Source: Nemertoderma westbladi (Eukaryota > Xenacoelomorpha > Nemertodermatida > Nemertodermatidae). From it: a DNA stretch of 64,000 nucleotides. Of this stretch, positions 34,607 through 45,774 are shown one piece after another; positions within the stretch are counted from its first letter, which is position 1; the number at the start of each line of letters is the position of its first letter. The DNA lies in the NCBI GenBank assembly GCA_032718475.1, contig JAUCBJ010006914.1, forward strand, positions 1 through 64,000, given 5' to 3'. The position numbers were made by a program, and so were the translations under genes. A model generated the notes under the pieces. That model did not search any database. It was not told where the DNA came from and worked only from the letters and a program-made list of their open reading frames with translations.

Positions 34607-36127
34607 TTAGTCTTTCTTACGCGAACAGCGTTTACGCAGTTTTTTGAGGCTAGCAAGAGTCCTTTTCTCTTTGGGGCGAGCCACTTTACTAGGAGGGCTA
34701 TAACTCCTGGGTGAAGGGTGCAATACAATTGCATCGGAAGGTTTAGGATGACGGTCGGTGTATCCGCCGGTCGAGGTACTTGGTTGATCGGTATCAACCA
34801 TCAGTGGAACGAGGTCGAACAACCTTCAGAGCACGTTTCAAGACAGCAGCTCTTACTGGTCCCTGACGATTCATCTGCACAAGAGCGATAGGTGGACCGG
34901 ACCTTGTGTAGTGAGAAATTTACTCGGTTTGATGGTTCTTTCCGACTCGCGTTCTCAGGCTCTGTCGAAATCAATATGCTTCTCCTCGTGCTGATTTTCC
35001 TCCGCTTGTCGTTGGAAGCATTCGTCTAAAACTCGTTTAGAGAGTAGGGTCGTCCAAGTTCGATATCTTCTTAGAGATTCTGGATTTCCCGATCGAACTG
35101 AGATAAAGCTAATTCGTTTACCGCTTGGACTTGCTGCTGCAATTTACGTTTCTCTAAACAATCGTAGGTTCCTTTTCCGATCTTTTGTCGAATAGTGTCT
35201 AACGCGTTGCGTACAACTCTCTCCTCCACCTCGGTGACAGGTTGTATCGGGGTTAAACCGGGACGATTATATGGGTTGAACGGCGATATTAAATGTCCGC
35301 GTCCCAATCCAGCTAGGTAGGATGGGCGAATATCTAGGGAGCCCACAACCGGAGTGCCACCGACTAATTGTTCGGGTAACACTAGATCTTTGAACAATGA
35401 GTACAGCTCAGGAGGATCCGTCATACTATTAGGATCAAGAGTCTGAGGTTTCACCAGGGAATGAGGAGATCTGACCGAGTATTCCGAACTCCAATCAGAG
35501 GTTTATTTAAGGATCGTTTGAGTCGAGCGAGCGTAGGTGATACGTCGAACAAGTTTCGCTCGAAACTCCTGTAAATATAGCGAGTAAAACTGTGTTTAGC
35601 GCAACGTCTCCGCGGATGTTTATGTCTTTCCGTGTGTTGGTTGGGTCTAGGGCATTCATCGTAATAATACCAAAGACGCACGTCTTGTAGGGGAAACGCG
35701 GATGATCTTTCTCCAGTTTTACAACGTCTCTCTCAAGAATTCCAAATATACGTTGAAGTCACTGCATTTATCCAGTTCTTTAACGTCTTCTTTAACGTAA
35801 ATTTAACGTAAACTTTAACGTTAATCAAATATAATTTTCGTGTTCGATTCTCAGTTTGTCGTTCCGACTCTGCTGGGTATGATCTTTAAATAGGATCATT
35901 TCCCTTTCGGTGTCTACATCGTCCATATCGTGTAAAATTAGCGGTGAATTTTCTATAGTCCAATTCACGCGTGAGTTGTTTCTTGGACATTGGCGGTTCG
36001 ATATAACGGCCATCGTCCTCCGTAGTAGAGGGACTAGCGTCACCGCGTATTAAACTATCAACAACGCTTGCAATGGTAGGGTATATTGCTCCCTGATACC
36101 AAGATCATCTTCTATCAACTCAGACAT
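34607..36127 (-). pseudogene. Extra 3' ORF of family 1, unknown function (copy 1b)
   Basis: This is homologous to 28969-30453. Start ATG 36127 on the minus strand (MSELIEDDLGIRE). Frame breaks split it into pieces at 35825-36043, 35451-35681, 35071-35454 and 34607-34822. Compared with copy 1a it lacks a short stretch near 35945 and has Tyr in place of the first Cys of the middle motif (YYYDECP), while RRRCAKHSF keeps the second Cys-His pair. The coiled stretch (KLQQQVQAVNELALSQFDRE) and the basic tail (KKLRKRCSRKKD) are kept. That both copies keep the same protein outline suggests it was a real gene of the ancestral element. Confidence 0.7.
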
Positions 36128-36935
36128 AGCTGCTATTTGAGTTTATCAATATTATAATTAATTATAATTAGGCTAGCGGGCGTCGCTGCCTACCCCTCAT
36201 GGCCCCCGGACAGCACAAGATCCTCAGCGCTGATGTACTGTCGCCGCTGTGTCTATCGCCAACGTAGTAGCTGCACAACGACAACAACAACCAGCGCGAG
36301 TCACTCCACTGTCCGTCCCAAGGGCTTAGATTTACTTCAGGTTCTTACTGCAGGGTTAGGGCTACTTTCACAACTGCGACTCGCTACTGTAAACACACTT
36401 TAGTAGTAACATTCACCTATAAACGCACAAACTCCACACAACTGTCACAAAGTGTACACATTCGGGCCATTTGTCCGTTAGTCAAGTGCCTTCCAGAATG
36501 CCACGTTATTATTATGTATCCTTGGATACTAGCAGTGCACTATTTATTCCGTATGCTATTCAATGGGGCAAGCTTTCTATTGTTCTTTTAACTTGCTTCT
36601 AATTCTAGCGTGGTTTTTGCTATGGTGACATTATGGAAATCTAGCAGTAGAATTAGGGTAATTCTCATGCATACAGATCTGGGATGCTATTTAATAGTAA
36701 TTCTTTAATTGTCAATATTCCCCTTTATACATGATTTTATGAATTTTATCGGCTATTGACTATATATTGGAGATTCTCGCACACTAACATACTTAATAGG
36801 GTGAATCTCCGCTCCCATGATCTATTAATTAATGGAATTTTGGGAATGTTATAAATTGTATAAAATAACAATTTATCAAATTCATGAAAGGATATGAATT
36901 TAAATTTATTCCCGTAAATTTTATTATTTAATATT
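36128..36935 (-). other. Non-coding stretch before the extra ORF (copy 1b)
   Basis: Counterpart of 28200-28968. No ORF is shared between the copies, so the short ORF near its right end is chance. Confidence 0.4.
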
Positions 36936-37335
36936 AAAATAGGCACAATTTTATTCCAGAGCATGTCTGGGGACTGGGATCCTTGATTTTAGGAAATTTG
37001 TCCTTAAGAGTATCGGTAAGTGCTACGATATCTTAATCGACTAGAATTTTTAAAGGATCTAAATTTTAACAGATCTTGATTTATAGATTTTCTCGGTTTA
37101 CAAACTCCTTAGAGTTTATTTGCGTGCATTTACTCTATTATAACATTTGTTTTAATAGATTTTATAAATATTAACTATGTAATATTTAAGATGGGCACCG
37201 ATTTATTCCAGAACATGTCTGGGGACATTAACCACTGATTCTAGAATTTTGTCTTTCAAGTATATCGGTGGGTGCCGCGATATCTTAATCGACTAGAATT
37301 ACAGATGGTCAAAGGGTTTAACAGATTTATTTGCA
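36936..37335 (-). promoter_or_regulatory. Duplicated two-hairpin RNA module after pol (copy 1b)
   Basis: Counterpart of 27797-28150. On the minus strand the first module has aagatatcg-cggcacccac-cgatatactt and the second aagatatcg-tagcacttac-cgatactctt. Both have CCAGA-loop-TCTGG followed by AATAAA. The first differs from copy 1a by paired changes on the two sides of the stem (TCG/CGA here, TTG/CAA there). Confidence 0.65.
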
Positions 37336-37852
37336 TTGTACGCTACTGTTAAAGGGACATCACGCTACTATATGTATTATTTAATATACGGTATGAGAGC
37401 AATATTGCAATAAGCAATGTCAGTGAGAAGAGGCAAGTCGTTTCCAAGGTCTACCCAGAGCTTGGTTTAGCCGAGACACGAGGATCTGAACTTTGCATTC
37501 CTAATACTCTACTTACCAATAATACTTGAGTATAGTAGGAGCTTTATTGTACTTTAATAAGTACGGACATTTCATCTTACTGTAGTCACGTATTTATAAT
37601 ATGATACGGACAGTAAGGAAAGAGAAAAAGAATTATTTCTCGCCGCTGCACTAAATATATAATATAAGTAATTAAGTAATAAACACGAGTATATATTGCA
37701 CTAATCTACTAAATAATCGCTAAAATAACATTCTACTAAATAAAATTAAAGAAAACGATTATTATAAAATTACATAATAATACATACCTAAATATAAAAA
37801 TATTAAAAAACGAATATAAAATAATATGGTCATACACCCACTCCAGACGCTG
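37336..37852 (-). other. A/T-rich stretch after pol (copy 1b), no gene
   Basis: No ORF. It matches 27264-27790 of copy 1a in inverted orientation. Very A/T-rich with many ttatt/taata words. Confidence 0.5.
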
Positions 37853-39214
37853 TTACGTTGGGGAGTCCCTAGATGTTTGTTGGATTAGGGAGGTGGTCGT
37901 GGGAAGAGTATCTTGCCTTCCATAGTTTCCGGACAGTTCTCTGTCTCTTTCCAGTAAACATAAACGACCAACTGGGCGATTGAGCTGCTGTGTTTCGAAC
38001 ACAATTCCAGGTTTCTTAAAGTTACGTTGCATGACGACGAGTTCTACCGATCGCACCAAACCATCATCTGAGATATGAGTCTCGATGATACGACCTGTCT
38101 GCCACCACTTACGTGGAAGATCTGATTCCACAATAAGGACCATGTCTCCGGCGCTGATGTTTTCTTGCTGCGCAAACCACTTGGTTCGAAGTTGTAGCGT
38201 AGGCAGATAATATTTTTCGAAATGGTCAGCGAAACGACGGGATAATAACTGCATAAGTTGCCAAGTTTGTTGGCAGTATTCGTCTATGTCCGTGATTTCC
38301 GATCGTGGGAGCATGGCTACAGGTTTCTTCAGTAGGAAGTGCGCAGGTGTTAGCGCTTCCAGGGAGTCGGTACTCGATGAGACTGGCATAAGCGTTCTTT
38401 CGTTAAGATAGGCGGTGATTTCTTCCATTAATGTCCGCAAAAGTTCGTCGGTGAGATACGCGCGGCATGGCACTATAAAGTGAAATGTGGTCTTCACGCT
38501 TCTTATTAATCTCTCGCAACTTCCTCCCCACCAAGGGGCGTTGGCGGCATTGAATGTCCAGCTAGATGATGTTACCCTTAGCTGATCGTCCACCTGTCTT
38601 TGGTTCCAATCTCTAACGTAAGCCTTGATCTCATTATTGGCGCCAATGAAGTTCGTCCCCTTATCAGATCTCATCGTGTTGCTAGTTCCAAAGCGAGCGA
38701 TCTGTTGGCGTAGACTCAGTATGAAGCTGTTGGTAGATAGATCGTTCACCATATCTAAATGGATCGCTCTACAAGTCATACAGACAAAGATGACACACCA
38801 TCGCTTGACTATATTCCTGGCACGATATACTTCAATAGGGCCAAATAAATCCACACCAGTATTAGTAAAGGGTGGTTCATAGAAGCTTACTCGTTCCCTA
38901 GGTAATTCTGCCTCTCGCTGTGTTAAAGGCCTACTGAATGCTTTCCTACAGGGTATACAGTTCCTAAGAACTTGGTTCAGAGCTCTACGGGGTTTATGAA
39001 AATAATAGCGAGTTCGAATTTCGCTAAGAACTCGTTCTCTACCAGCATGGTAAAGCTTACTGTGAACATCTACAATCATCTTGATTTGTATTTCAAGATT
39101 TCTAATGAGTATGGGAAACTTAGTGTCAAAGGATAATGGAGCATTAGTTAGTCTCCCTCCAACACGTATTAACCCATCTATCATTGTGCTAGAGAAACGA
39201 TCCCTTAAGCGCAT
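37853..39214 (-). CDS. BEL/Pao integrase (copy 1b)
   Basis: 453 codons in the same frame as the RNase H ORF, from which it is separated by one TAG (39217-39215). The zinc-binding HHCC domain is at residues ~50-90 (HSKLYHAGRERVLSEIRTRY ... CIPCRK). The catalytic core has Asp in NTGVDLFGPI, Asp in MRSDKGTNFIGA and Glu in WWGGSCERLIRSVK. A DUF5641-type tail follows (FEKYYLPTLQLRTKW, ISAGDMVLIVESDLPRKWW, SDDGLVRSVEL). It would insert the element's DNA and make the 5-bp target duplication seen here. All catalytic residues look intact. The TAG is probably a nonsense mutation. Confidence 0.9.
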   Translation of the reverse strand: MRLRDRFSSTMIDGLIRVGGRLTNAPLSFDTKFPILIRNLEIQIKMIVDVHSKLYHAGRERVLSEIRTRYYFHKPRRALNQVLRNCIPCRKAFSRPLTQREAELPRERVSFYEPPFTNTGVDLFGPIEVYRARNIVKRWCVIFVCMTCRAIHLDMVNDLSTNSFILSLRQQIARFGTSNTMRSDKGTNFIGANNEIKAYVRDWNQRQVDDQLRVTSSSWTFNAANAPWWGGSCERLIRSVKTTFHFIVPCRAYLTDELLRTLMEEITAYLNERTLMPVSSSTDSLEALTPAHFLLKKPVAMLPRSEITDIDEYCQQTWQLMQLLSRRFADHFEKYYLPTLQLRTKWFAQQENISAGDMVLIVESDLPRKWWQTGRIIETHISDDGLVRSVELVVMQRNFKKPGIVFETQQLNRPVGRLCLLERDRELSGNYGRQDTLPTTTSLIQQTSRDSPT

Positions 39215-40447
39215 CTATGGATTTCTCAACAACAGGAAATACTTATCGGAATCTTCATAGCATTGCAGGAGTCTCAGTATCTGCTTATTGGTTTCTTCAT
39301 GCTCCTGGTAACTGATCTTCTCCGTCAGAAACCTATCTGAGATTTTATATTTGGGAAGATCTTTAATAGCATGGACCTGCACAGATGTCAGTGGAGCGGT
39401 ATCACTAGCGATCTTCGTCCTGGAGTAGTGATGATGAAAGCATCGCTTTAAATATACGATGGCCTTACAAAGCCGATTCCAGGAGCTATAGTGATGTATC
39501 GCTCTCTGTATGAGAGGTGAGAGTCCCTGTGAAACGTCTGGTGTTCCAGATTTCCAGTCTCTCTCTCTGATTTCCACAACAGACTTATTTGTGGCGGGGG
39601 AGTTTAGATCCACAGCAACGTCTCCGGAAATATGTAGTACAGACAGATCTATCACGGGTTTAAATAACTTCGATTTACTCGTCCGGGTTTTAGGTTTGAC
39701 TTTCTCCGCTCCCTTGGCTTGTCTAATCTCAGCCGTGGTGAGATGAGGAGGCCATTCATCCTCTTCTTTACTTAGGAAGTCGGGTCCACCTAACCAGTCT
39801 GGAGTGTCTGCCAGTTCTTGAGGAGTTGCTCCTCTGGAGGCGATGTCGGCTGGATTAATCGTCCCAGGGCAATGTCTCCATTGATCTACACTAGTGCGAC
39901 TAAGTATAACGACTACTCTGTTGGTAACGAAGACGCTGAACTGACAGACTTCATTGGTTATATACTCCATAACGAGTAAAGCATCAGTCCAATAGACAGT
40001 TTTCTCCAGTGGATAGTCGATCTGTTCTGTGACATTCCGGCCGATGGCTGTAGCGTATAGAGCTGCCTTTAACTCCGCTCGAGGAACTCGTAGCTTGTAG
40101 TTTATCAAGGCCTTAGAGGTAACCAAGGCAACTTTAATTCCATCCGGAGTTTCAACCCTCAGGTAGGCTACTATACCTATTCCCATATCGCTGGCGTCTC
40201 CAAACACATGGAGTTGATAGGAATATGTGGGGAGAACATGACCAAAATATGAACGGGAAATCGTAAAGTTCCCGATGGATGGTAGAGAATCTTCCCATTT
40301 CATCCACTTCTTTAGTAGTTCTCCCTTAAGTGGATCGTCCCACGAGTGGTTTTCAAGCCACATTTGTTGAACTAAACTCCGAGCAACCAATATAACTGGG
40401 CGAATAAATCCCAATGGATCGAAATAAGTGCTCGGATACTTAGACAA
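39215..40447 (-). CDS. BEL/Pao RT connection and RNase H (copy 1b)
   Basis: About 410 codons beginning inside the RT-RNase H connection (SKYPSTYFDPLGFIRPVILV). It carries the RNase H acidic set: Asp in LHVFGDASDMGIG, Glu in VPRAELKAALYA, Asp in VYWTDALLVMEYI and Asp in NPADIASRGATP. It would remove the RNA strand of the hybrid. It overlaps the upstream ORF in another frame: one base is gained or lost near 40440, in the middle of a conserved stretch, so this is a frameshift mutation rather than a programmed shift. The next ORF follows after a single TAG. Confidence 0.9.
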   Translation of the reverse strand: MSKYPSTYFDPLGFIRPVILVARSLVQQMWLENHSWDDPLKGELLKKWMKWEDSLPSIGNFTISRSYFGHVLPTYSYQLHVFGDASDMGIGIVAYLRVETPDGIKVALVTSKALINYKLRVPRAELKAALYATAIGRNVTEQIDYPLEKTVYWTDALLVMEYITNEVCQFSVFVTNRVVVILSRTSVDQWRHCPGTINPADIASRGATPQELADTPDWLGGPDFLSKEEDEWPPHLTTAEIRQAKGAEKVKPKTRTSKSKLFKPVIDLSVLHISGDVAVDLNSPATNKSVVEIRERDWKSGTPDVSQGLSPLIQRAIHHYSSWNRLCKAIVYLKRCFHHHYSRTKIASDTAPLTSVQVHAIKDLPKYKISDRFLTEKISYQEHEETNKQILRLLQCYEDSDKYFLLLRNP

Positions 40448-43400
40448 ATCCGTTTAGTTCGAATTGGATTATCTCGCTGTTTTAGCTGGAAAAACAGGAT
40501 ATCTCTCTCCGTGTCCCATTTCAAACCAAGCGTCTTGGTTTCTGGAAGATCGTCCTTGATAAGGTCTAGATCTTTAACTCCTCGGTCTTCTACCGGGATC
40601 GATTCCAGAAATTCACGGGAGTTACTGGTGAATTTAGTTAATCGAAATCCACCTCTTTTCAAGCACTCTACCGTTCCCTTGGCGACATCAATGGCTTCTT
40701 CCACCGATGGGAGGGACTTTAAATTGTCGTCCATGTATATATCCCGTTTGATGTTACCGATAACCACTTTAGAGAAGGCGTCCCGGTTGTCATCAGCAGT
40801 GGTGCGCACTACTGAGCAGGCGTTTGAGGGGCTCGAGATGATCCCAAAAGCCTGGATGGTCATCCAGTACTCCACCGGTTTCTGGTTGAGGTCTCCTTCA
40901 GGCCACCACAGAAATCGTAGGCTGTCTCGATCCCTATTCAGCGCCTTAACTTGTAAGAACATGCCTTCTATATCCGAGGCGAAAGCAATCGAATATTGTC
41001 GTAATCTTAAGAGTATTCCCAACAAGGATTGGAGTAAGTTGGGTCCCGGCAACAACTCGGAGTTAAGGGATTGGCCCATGTAGAGGGCGAAGCCGTCAAA
41101 TACTACCCGGACTTCGTTGGGTTTACCGGGTTTGGGAACGTAATGATGTGTTAAATAGTACGTTCTCTCAGTTATGGGTGTTTCTTCCTGTACTCGCTCC
41201 GCATATCCCTTGTCAATGAATTTCTTCAGCTGGGTCTTGTACATCTCCTTAGCTGAAGCATTTGCCGTAAGGCGTCGATGTAGTTGCGCGATTCTCTTCT
41301 CTGCCAAGGGTCGGTTATTTATAAAATTGGGTTCTCGCCGTCGGAAAGGCAGACCAATCTCATACCTACCTTGATCTTTAAGAAAACGTGTAGTCGTTTC
41401 CTGTATCTGCTTGGCTCTTTCCTCTTCTACCGATAGGGCCTTATCATAGGAATTAGGCTCTACAGCTTCTTGAGTAAAGAATCGTATGGCGTGTTCATCG
41501 CGAGTCTTCGCGTTGTAATGATCTATCACTTCATTCAGTTCGTCGTTGTAATCGACTTGTCCACCTGGATGGATGAGGTGACACAGGTTCACTTGGTTTT
41601 GCCAAGTTTCATTTTCCGTAAGGAGGTCGATGGTATTCTCCTTGTTGAATAGTTGATGAATATCGTCATTATCTGAGGAGTATGGTGTTCCCTCAGGTGT
41701 GTCGTCTCCCTCACTGATTTCCTCTTCCCATTCACTCACCTGGTGGACTTGATCTTTAGGTAGCCTTTCCATGAGTGTCCTACGGGAAGGTCCAGTAAAG
41801 TACCAACCTACTCTAGTTCTTCCTGCATAGGTTTGCAGTGATTGCGGTTGAGCAGGCCTTTTCTCTAATGTCTCAAGCGCCTCATGCGCATTTTGGCCGA
41901 TGAATATTTGTAACCCTGGGTAGTCGGTGTTGAATCTAGGTATCTCATGCTGCTGGGTGAAGTCGTCTTCATCCCAGTTATAAGGTTCCTCTTGGCTGGT
42001 AGCGAAGTTCTTTATCGCCACCATATTTACTGACCTTATACTGTGTTCTCCTAGTTCATCCTGGGGGGTGGATAACGCGCCTACATAGTAGTCTGTAGCT
42101 ACTGTAGATTTCCAAACCTGCATAATTCCTGAAAGGTTCAACTTAGTTCGGAACTTGGGTTGTCCAGCAAAGATGTCTTCGGCTAGTTCTTTGTCGATGA
42201 ATGTTCCTGTGCTGCCGGAGTCAAGGAGGGCGTTCACTATATAGCTCTCTTTTAACCCGTGGACTCTCAACTGCACTACGGGAAATTCTCGGATTCCTAC
42301 GTTGGAAGTTGGCGCTTTCCAAGATGGTTGTCGGTCAGGAATAGTTAGGGGGAGCTCACTATCGGTTTCAGTCTCATATGTAAGTGCTCGATACACTGCG
42401 GTGTTTATCATATAGCAGGATTCGTTTTCGTCGGAGAATTCGTCCGTGTAAAATCCTTCCATCTCAGAACTGTGGTCAGTGTCGTTCACATCACTGAATT
42501 GGACATGTAGTTCAGACTCACTTACCTGACTCGGGCTGTTTCTTTCGAATTCGGTGTGCAACAAGATATGATGTTTCGCGCCGCACTTAGCACAACTTGC
42601 GTCGGAGTAACAGGTTCGCCGTTGGTGTCCTTGTCTGAGACAATTATAACACAACCGCTTATCCCACATGACTTCGCGTCTATCTTTTAGGGATTTCTTT
42701 AAGAATTCATCACACACACTTAAACGATGGGGCCCATCGCACAATGCACATTTTGGTTTGATGTTACTTACTTTACCTTGGGTAGTGTTGGGTACACACG
42801 TTCTTTCCTCGGGCTTTCTTCCATGAACTCTCTTAGGAGACGTAGGAGGAGTTTTTGTTACCTGTTCTCTCCTGTCACTGGTTCGAGACTTAAAATTACT
42901 TACGTCTTTATGTGCTTTGTTGACATAGTAAGATCTTTCGGTGTCTTTCCCGCTGTTCTCCTCTTGAGAGGTTTGGCTTTCGCAGTCATCTGTATAACAC
43001 ACTGGGGTGACCTTTCTCCTAGAAACAGGTTTTTCAGTTACCTTATTTTCTGGTGTCTTCTCTCGGGACTGCTTTAGGAGCTGTAATCTTACCTCTCCAT
43101 TTAAGAATGACATGAGATCAGCCATGGTAGGGTCTCTTTGTTGCTGGTCCATCATATAGAGCACTTTCTTGTCCCACCGAGTACCTACTCCACCCTTTGG
43201 CAAAGTAGAGGCTACGGCTCCAATAACCATGGAACTCTGATATTCATGAGACTTACCTAACCAATCTAGTTGTCTACAGATCTCCCGAATCTCATCGGAA
43301 AACTCTATAATCCCGCTGCTAAGGAACTTTCGGGGCGCTACTAATTTCGCATACAAATACCTAGCTATGTTTGTCCTATTACCATACCTGATGTTTAGTG

Positions 43401-45774
43401 TATCCCAAACTTGTCTTAATCCATCTGGATGTCCAATAAACTTTAACGCCATTAACTTGGGAGGTCCTTCCAAACACTCGATGAGGAATCTAAGTTTCTC
43501 TCCGTTAGATAGTACAGAGTTCTGTATGTTATCTTTGTAATATTCATTAAAAGCTAACCATTTCATCTCATCTCCATTGAATTTGACGATCTCTCCCACT
43601 TTTACCGCTTCACGGGCTTCGGTTCTAGCCATTTGACGCGTAAAACTTTCTTGGGCCATCGTGTTATTTAATATCGAGTTATCGGTATATAAATTTCTCG
43701 GATTATGATCAGGTCTAAATTGAATATCATTGTCAACAGGTTTATAATTACCCTTAATAGTGTTTACTATAGGAGTTTCTACTTCACTAGCAGTATAGAT
43801 GCGTGTAGGCTCCACACCTTGCGCATGAAATACTTCAGACCTAACAGGTTGACACATTGTTACATGGGGTGGTGGTATACTCCTTTGTATATTTACTAAT
43901 TTATCGCGTTCTAACGCGATACTCTGCTGCACTTCTTGCAACTCTAACCTACTTTCCCTTACTGTTCCCTTGAACTGTTGAACAGTCTCCTGCATCTGCC
44001 CGAGCAGGAGATCCATCCCCCGCCGTCCCTCATCCACCCACTCGACCGCCGAAGCGGGAGCCGCCAACATAGTAGCGGGTAGACGAGGGACGACGGGTGA
44101 TAAATCGTTGATGTCTCGCTCGGCGTCCAGGACAGGAATTCTCTCAGGGGCTGTTCTACTGGGCACAGGTAGTTTAGTGCTGTGCAAAGGGAATTTAGAG
44201 TTGGGTTCTGGAAGTACAGGTGTCTCTATCACCAAAGGGGTGGCTTCGAGAACAGGCCTAATTATTTCAGGCTCATCTACTATAGTAGGGAGTCTTTCTA
44301 CTCTAATAATTTGGTCTGTGGGTTCTGTACTACCTAAGTCTGCGCTAGCTAGTTGCCTTCTCACAGCTGGGGGCAAATTAGGCAATTTCTGATGATGAGG
44401 CGTTCTTCTACGTCTGCTGGAACGAGATCTATTTCCTCCGCCTTCAGGATCTGTTGTATCGCCTTCATCAGATGATGCAAATCCCTGTCTCTTGGGAGTA
44501 GATCGACTTATCATCTGCATATACTTAGCTGTTCTTTGTTTATTGAAGTAATCTTGCTTCTCTTGAAGATTTTCCAACTCTAGTTTGACTGTCTCTTCAG
44601 ATGCCCTCCGTTCTGCTGCTGCCACTGCCTCTGCCGCCTTTCTTTCCGCTTCTGCCGCTGCTACCTTTCTTTCCGCTTCTGCCTCTGCCGCCGCCATTGC
44701 CGCTGCCGCTTTTCTTTCCGCTTCTGCCGCTGCCGCTTTTCTTTCCGCTTCTGCCGCTGCCGCTTTTCTTTCAACTTCTGCCGCTGCAGCTGCCGCTTTT
44801 CTTTCAGCCTCTGCCACTGCCGCTGCAGCTGCCGCTTTTCTTTCAACTTCTGCCGCTGCCGCTGCCGCTGCTGCTGCCTTTCTGTCTTCTATCCATTTTT
44901 TCTTTAATAATTGTTGTTCCTGTTCCCTGGCGATGAGGATGCTTTCATCAAATTTAGCATGCTCTACGGCTAACATTTCCGCATCTAATGCGTCTAACAC
45001 AAATTTGGCTCCCTCACTAGTAGGATGAAGTCCAGACAGTCGTCTCCTTAGCTCTTCGTCTCCTATAAATCGTTGATAGTCCGACAGATAGATGTCAATA
45101 GCGTCCTTCTTCTGAGGTTTCTCCAATGTCGCTTCGCTTTCCACTTGAGAAAAGGTAGCGTCTGTTGATTCTCCATGGGTTGAGCGTTCAGCCAGCTGAA
45201 TTTTCCATTGGGTTGTTCCTTGGACTTTAAGACTTACCCGTTGGAACCAAGTCTTTACGGCAACTTGCAACGACGTGTCTTGGCTTCTCTTCGAGGCTTC
45301 CTCAAAGGCCGAAAGGATCAGTCTGATTCTTAGGATTCTTTCTCGAACTTGGTAAAGCAGCTCTCCCTGCTCTTGAGGTCCTTGGGGTTGTTGAAACAGT
45401 TGTTCCTCTAATCTCTCCAAAGAGCTGAAGAATCCCTGTACATATCCTGCTGCCGACCTCTTCCACACAGCTGGATCTCTTGTGTATTTTGTCACTCCCA
45501 TCCTGTATAGGTCCTCCCAGGCAGCTTCCGATAAGTTAAACGGGAGTCCGGGTCCGGGGAAGTTCCATTGCGTCACGACAATAGACTTCAGTTCCTCCCT
45601 TGTGTATCCCGCATAACTGTCCTTGGTTGATCGCTTACTTCTCGCCCAATCGATTTGATGTTCTTCTACCGCAATCAATACCCTAGTGAGTACGGCTTCA
45701 GGAAGAATGAGAAGTGGATCCGAATAAACTGCTTCTGCCATCTTGGCTCTGCGTTCGGATGTCAACTCTACCAT
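40372..45774 (-). CDS. BEL/Pao gag-protease-reverse transcriptase polyprotein (copy 1b)
   Basis: 1800 codons open without a stop. N-terminal gag (VYSDPLLILPEAVLTRVL); an Ala/Glu/Lys/Arg coiled coil at residues ~291-396; a DUF1759-type gag segment at ~711-800 (VKFNGDEMKWLAFNEYYKDN); zinc knuckles at ~1005-1075 (CALCDGPHRLSVC, CYNCLRQGHQRRTC, CAKCGAKHH); an aspartic protease at ~1180 (NALLDSGSTGTFIDKEL); and RT with VRVVFDGFA, ASDIEGMFLQV and the YMDD box at ~1678 (RDIYMDDNLKS). The last ~25 residues are out of frame after a 1-base shift. The ancestral start is at 46058; a shift near 45945 cuts off the first ~95 codons, so this ORF begins at an internal ATG. It would form the particle core and copy the RNA. 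This is the least damaged copy of the family here. Confidence 0.93.
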   Translation of the reverse strand: MVELTSERRAKMAEAVYSDPLLILPEAVLTRVLIAVEEHQIDWARSKRSTKDSYAGYTREELKSIVVTQWNFPGPGLPFNLSEAAWEDLYRMGVTKYTRDPAVWKRSAAGYVQGFFSSLERLEEQLFQQPQGPQEQGELLYQVRERILRIRLILSAFEEASKRSQDTSLQVAVKTWFQRVSLKVQGTTQWKIQLAERSTHGESTDATFSQVESEATLEKPQKKDAIDIYLSDYQRFIGDEELRRRLSGLHPTSEGAKFVLDALDAEMLAVEHAKFDESILIAREQEQQLLKKKWIEDRKAAAAAAAAAEVERKAAAAAAVAEAERKAAAAAAEVERKAAAAEAERKAAAAEAERKAAAAMAAAEAEAERKVAAAEAERKAAEAVAAAERRASEETVKLELENLQEKQDYFNKQRTAKYMQMISRSTPKRQGFASSDEGDTTDPEGGGNRSRSSRRRRTPHHQKLPNLPPAVRRQLASADLGSTEPTDQIIRVERLPTIVDEPEIIRPVLEATPLVIETPVLPEPNSKFPLHSTKLPVPSRTAPERIPVLDAERDINDLSPVVPRLPATMLAAPASAVEWVDEGRRGMDLLLGQMQETVQQFKGTVRESRLELQEVQQSIALERDKLVNIQRSIPPPHVTMCQPVRSEVFHAQGVEPTRIYTASEVETPIVNTIKGNYKPVDNDIQFRPDHNPRNLYTDNSILNNTMAQESFTRQMARTEAREAVKVGEIVKFNGDEMKWLAFNEYYKDNIQNSVLSNGEKLRFLIECLEGPPKLMALKFIGHPDGLRQVWDTLNIRYGNRTNIARYLYAKLVAPRKFLSSGIIEFSDEIREICRQLDWLGKSHEYQSSMVIGAVASTLPKGGVGTRWDKKVLYMMDQQQRDPTMADLMSFLNGEVRLQLLKQSREKTPENKVTEKPVSRRKVTPVCYTDDCESQTSQEENSGKDTERSYYVNKAHKDVSNFKSRTSDRREQVTKTPPTSPKRVHGRKPEERTCVPNTTQGKVSNIKPKCALCDGPHRLSVCDEFLKKSLKDRREVMWDKRLCYNCLRQGHQRRTCYSDASCAKCGAKHHILLHTEFERNSPSQVSESELHVQFSDVNDTDHSSEMEGFYTDEFSDENESCYMINTAVYRALTYETETDSELPLTIPDRQPSWKAPTSNVGIREFPVVQLRVHGLKESYIVNALLDSGSTGTFIDKELAEDIFAGQPKFRTKLNLSGIMQVWKSTVATDYYVGALSTPQDELGEHSIRSVNMVAIKNFATSQEEPYNWDEDDFTQQHEIPRFNTDYPGLQIFIGQNAHEALETLEKRPAQPQSLQTYAGRTRVGWYFTGPSRRTLMERLPKDQVHQVSEWEEEISEGDDTPEGTPYSSDNDDIHQLFNKENTIDLLTENETWQNQVNLCHLIHPGGQVDYNDELNEVIDHYNAKTRDEHAIRFFTQEAVEPNSYDKALSVEEERAKQIQETTTRFLKDQGRYEIGLPFRRREPNFINNRPLAEKRIAQLHRRLTANASAKEMYKTQLKKFIDKGYAERVQEETPITERTYYLTHHYVPKPGKPNEVRVVFDGFALYMGQSLNSELLPGPNLLQSLLGILLRLRQYSIAFASDIEGMFLQVKALNRDRDSLRFLWWPEGDLNQKPVEYWMTIQAFGIISSPSNACSVVRTTADDNRDAFSKVVIGNIKRDIYMDDNLKSLPSVEEAIDVAKGTVECLKRGGFRLTKFTSNSREFLESIPVEDRGVKDLDLIKDDLPETKTLGLKWDTERDILFFQLKQRDNPIRTKRICLSIRALISIHWDLFAQLYWLLGV

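Noticed and set aside
40372-40447. Programmed frameshift between RT and RNase H in copy 1b
   Set aside because: The overlap falls inside a conserved stretch of one protein rather than at a gag/pol border. A 1-base mutation explains it.
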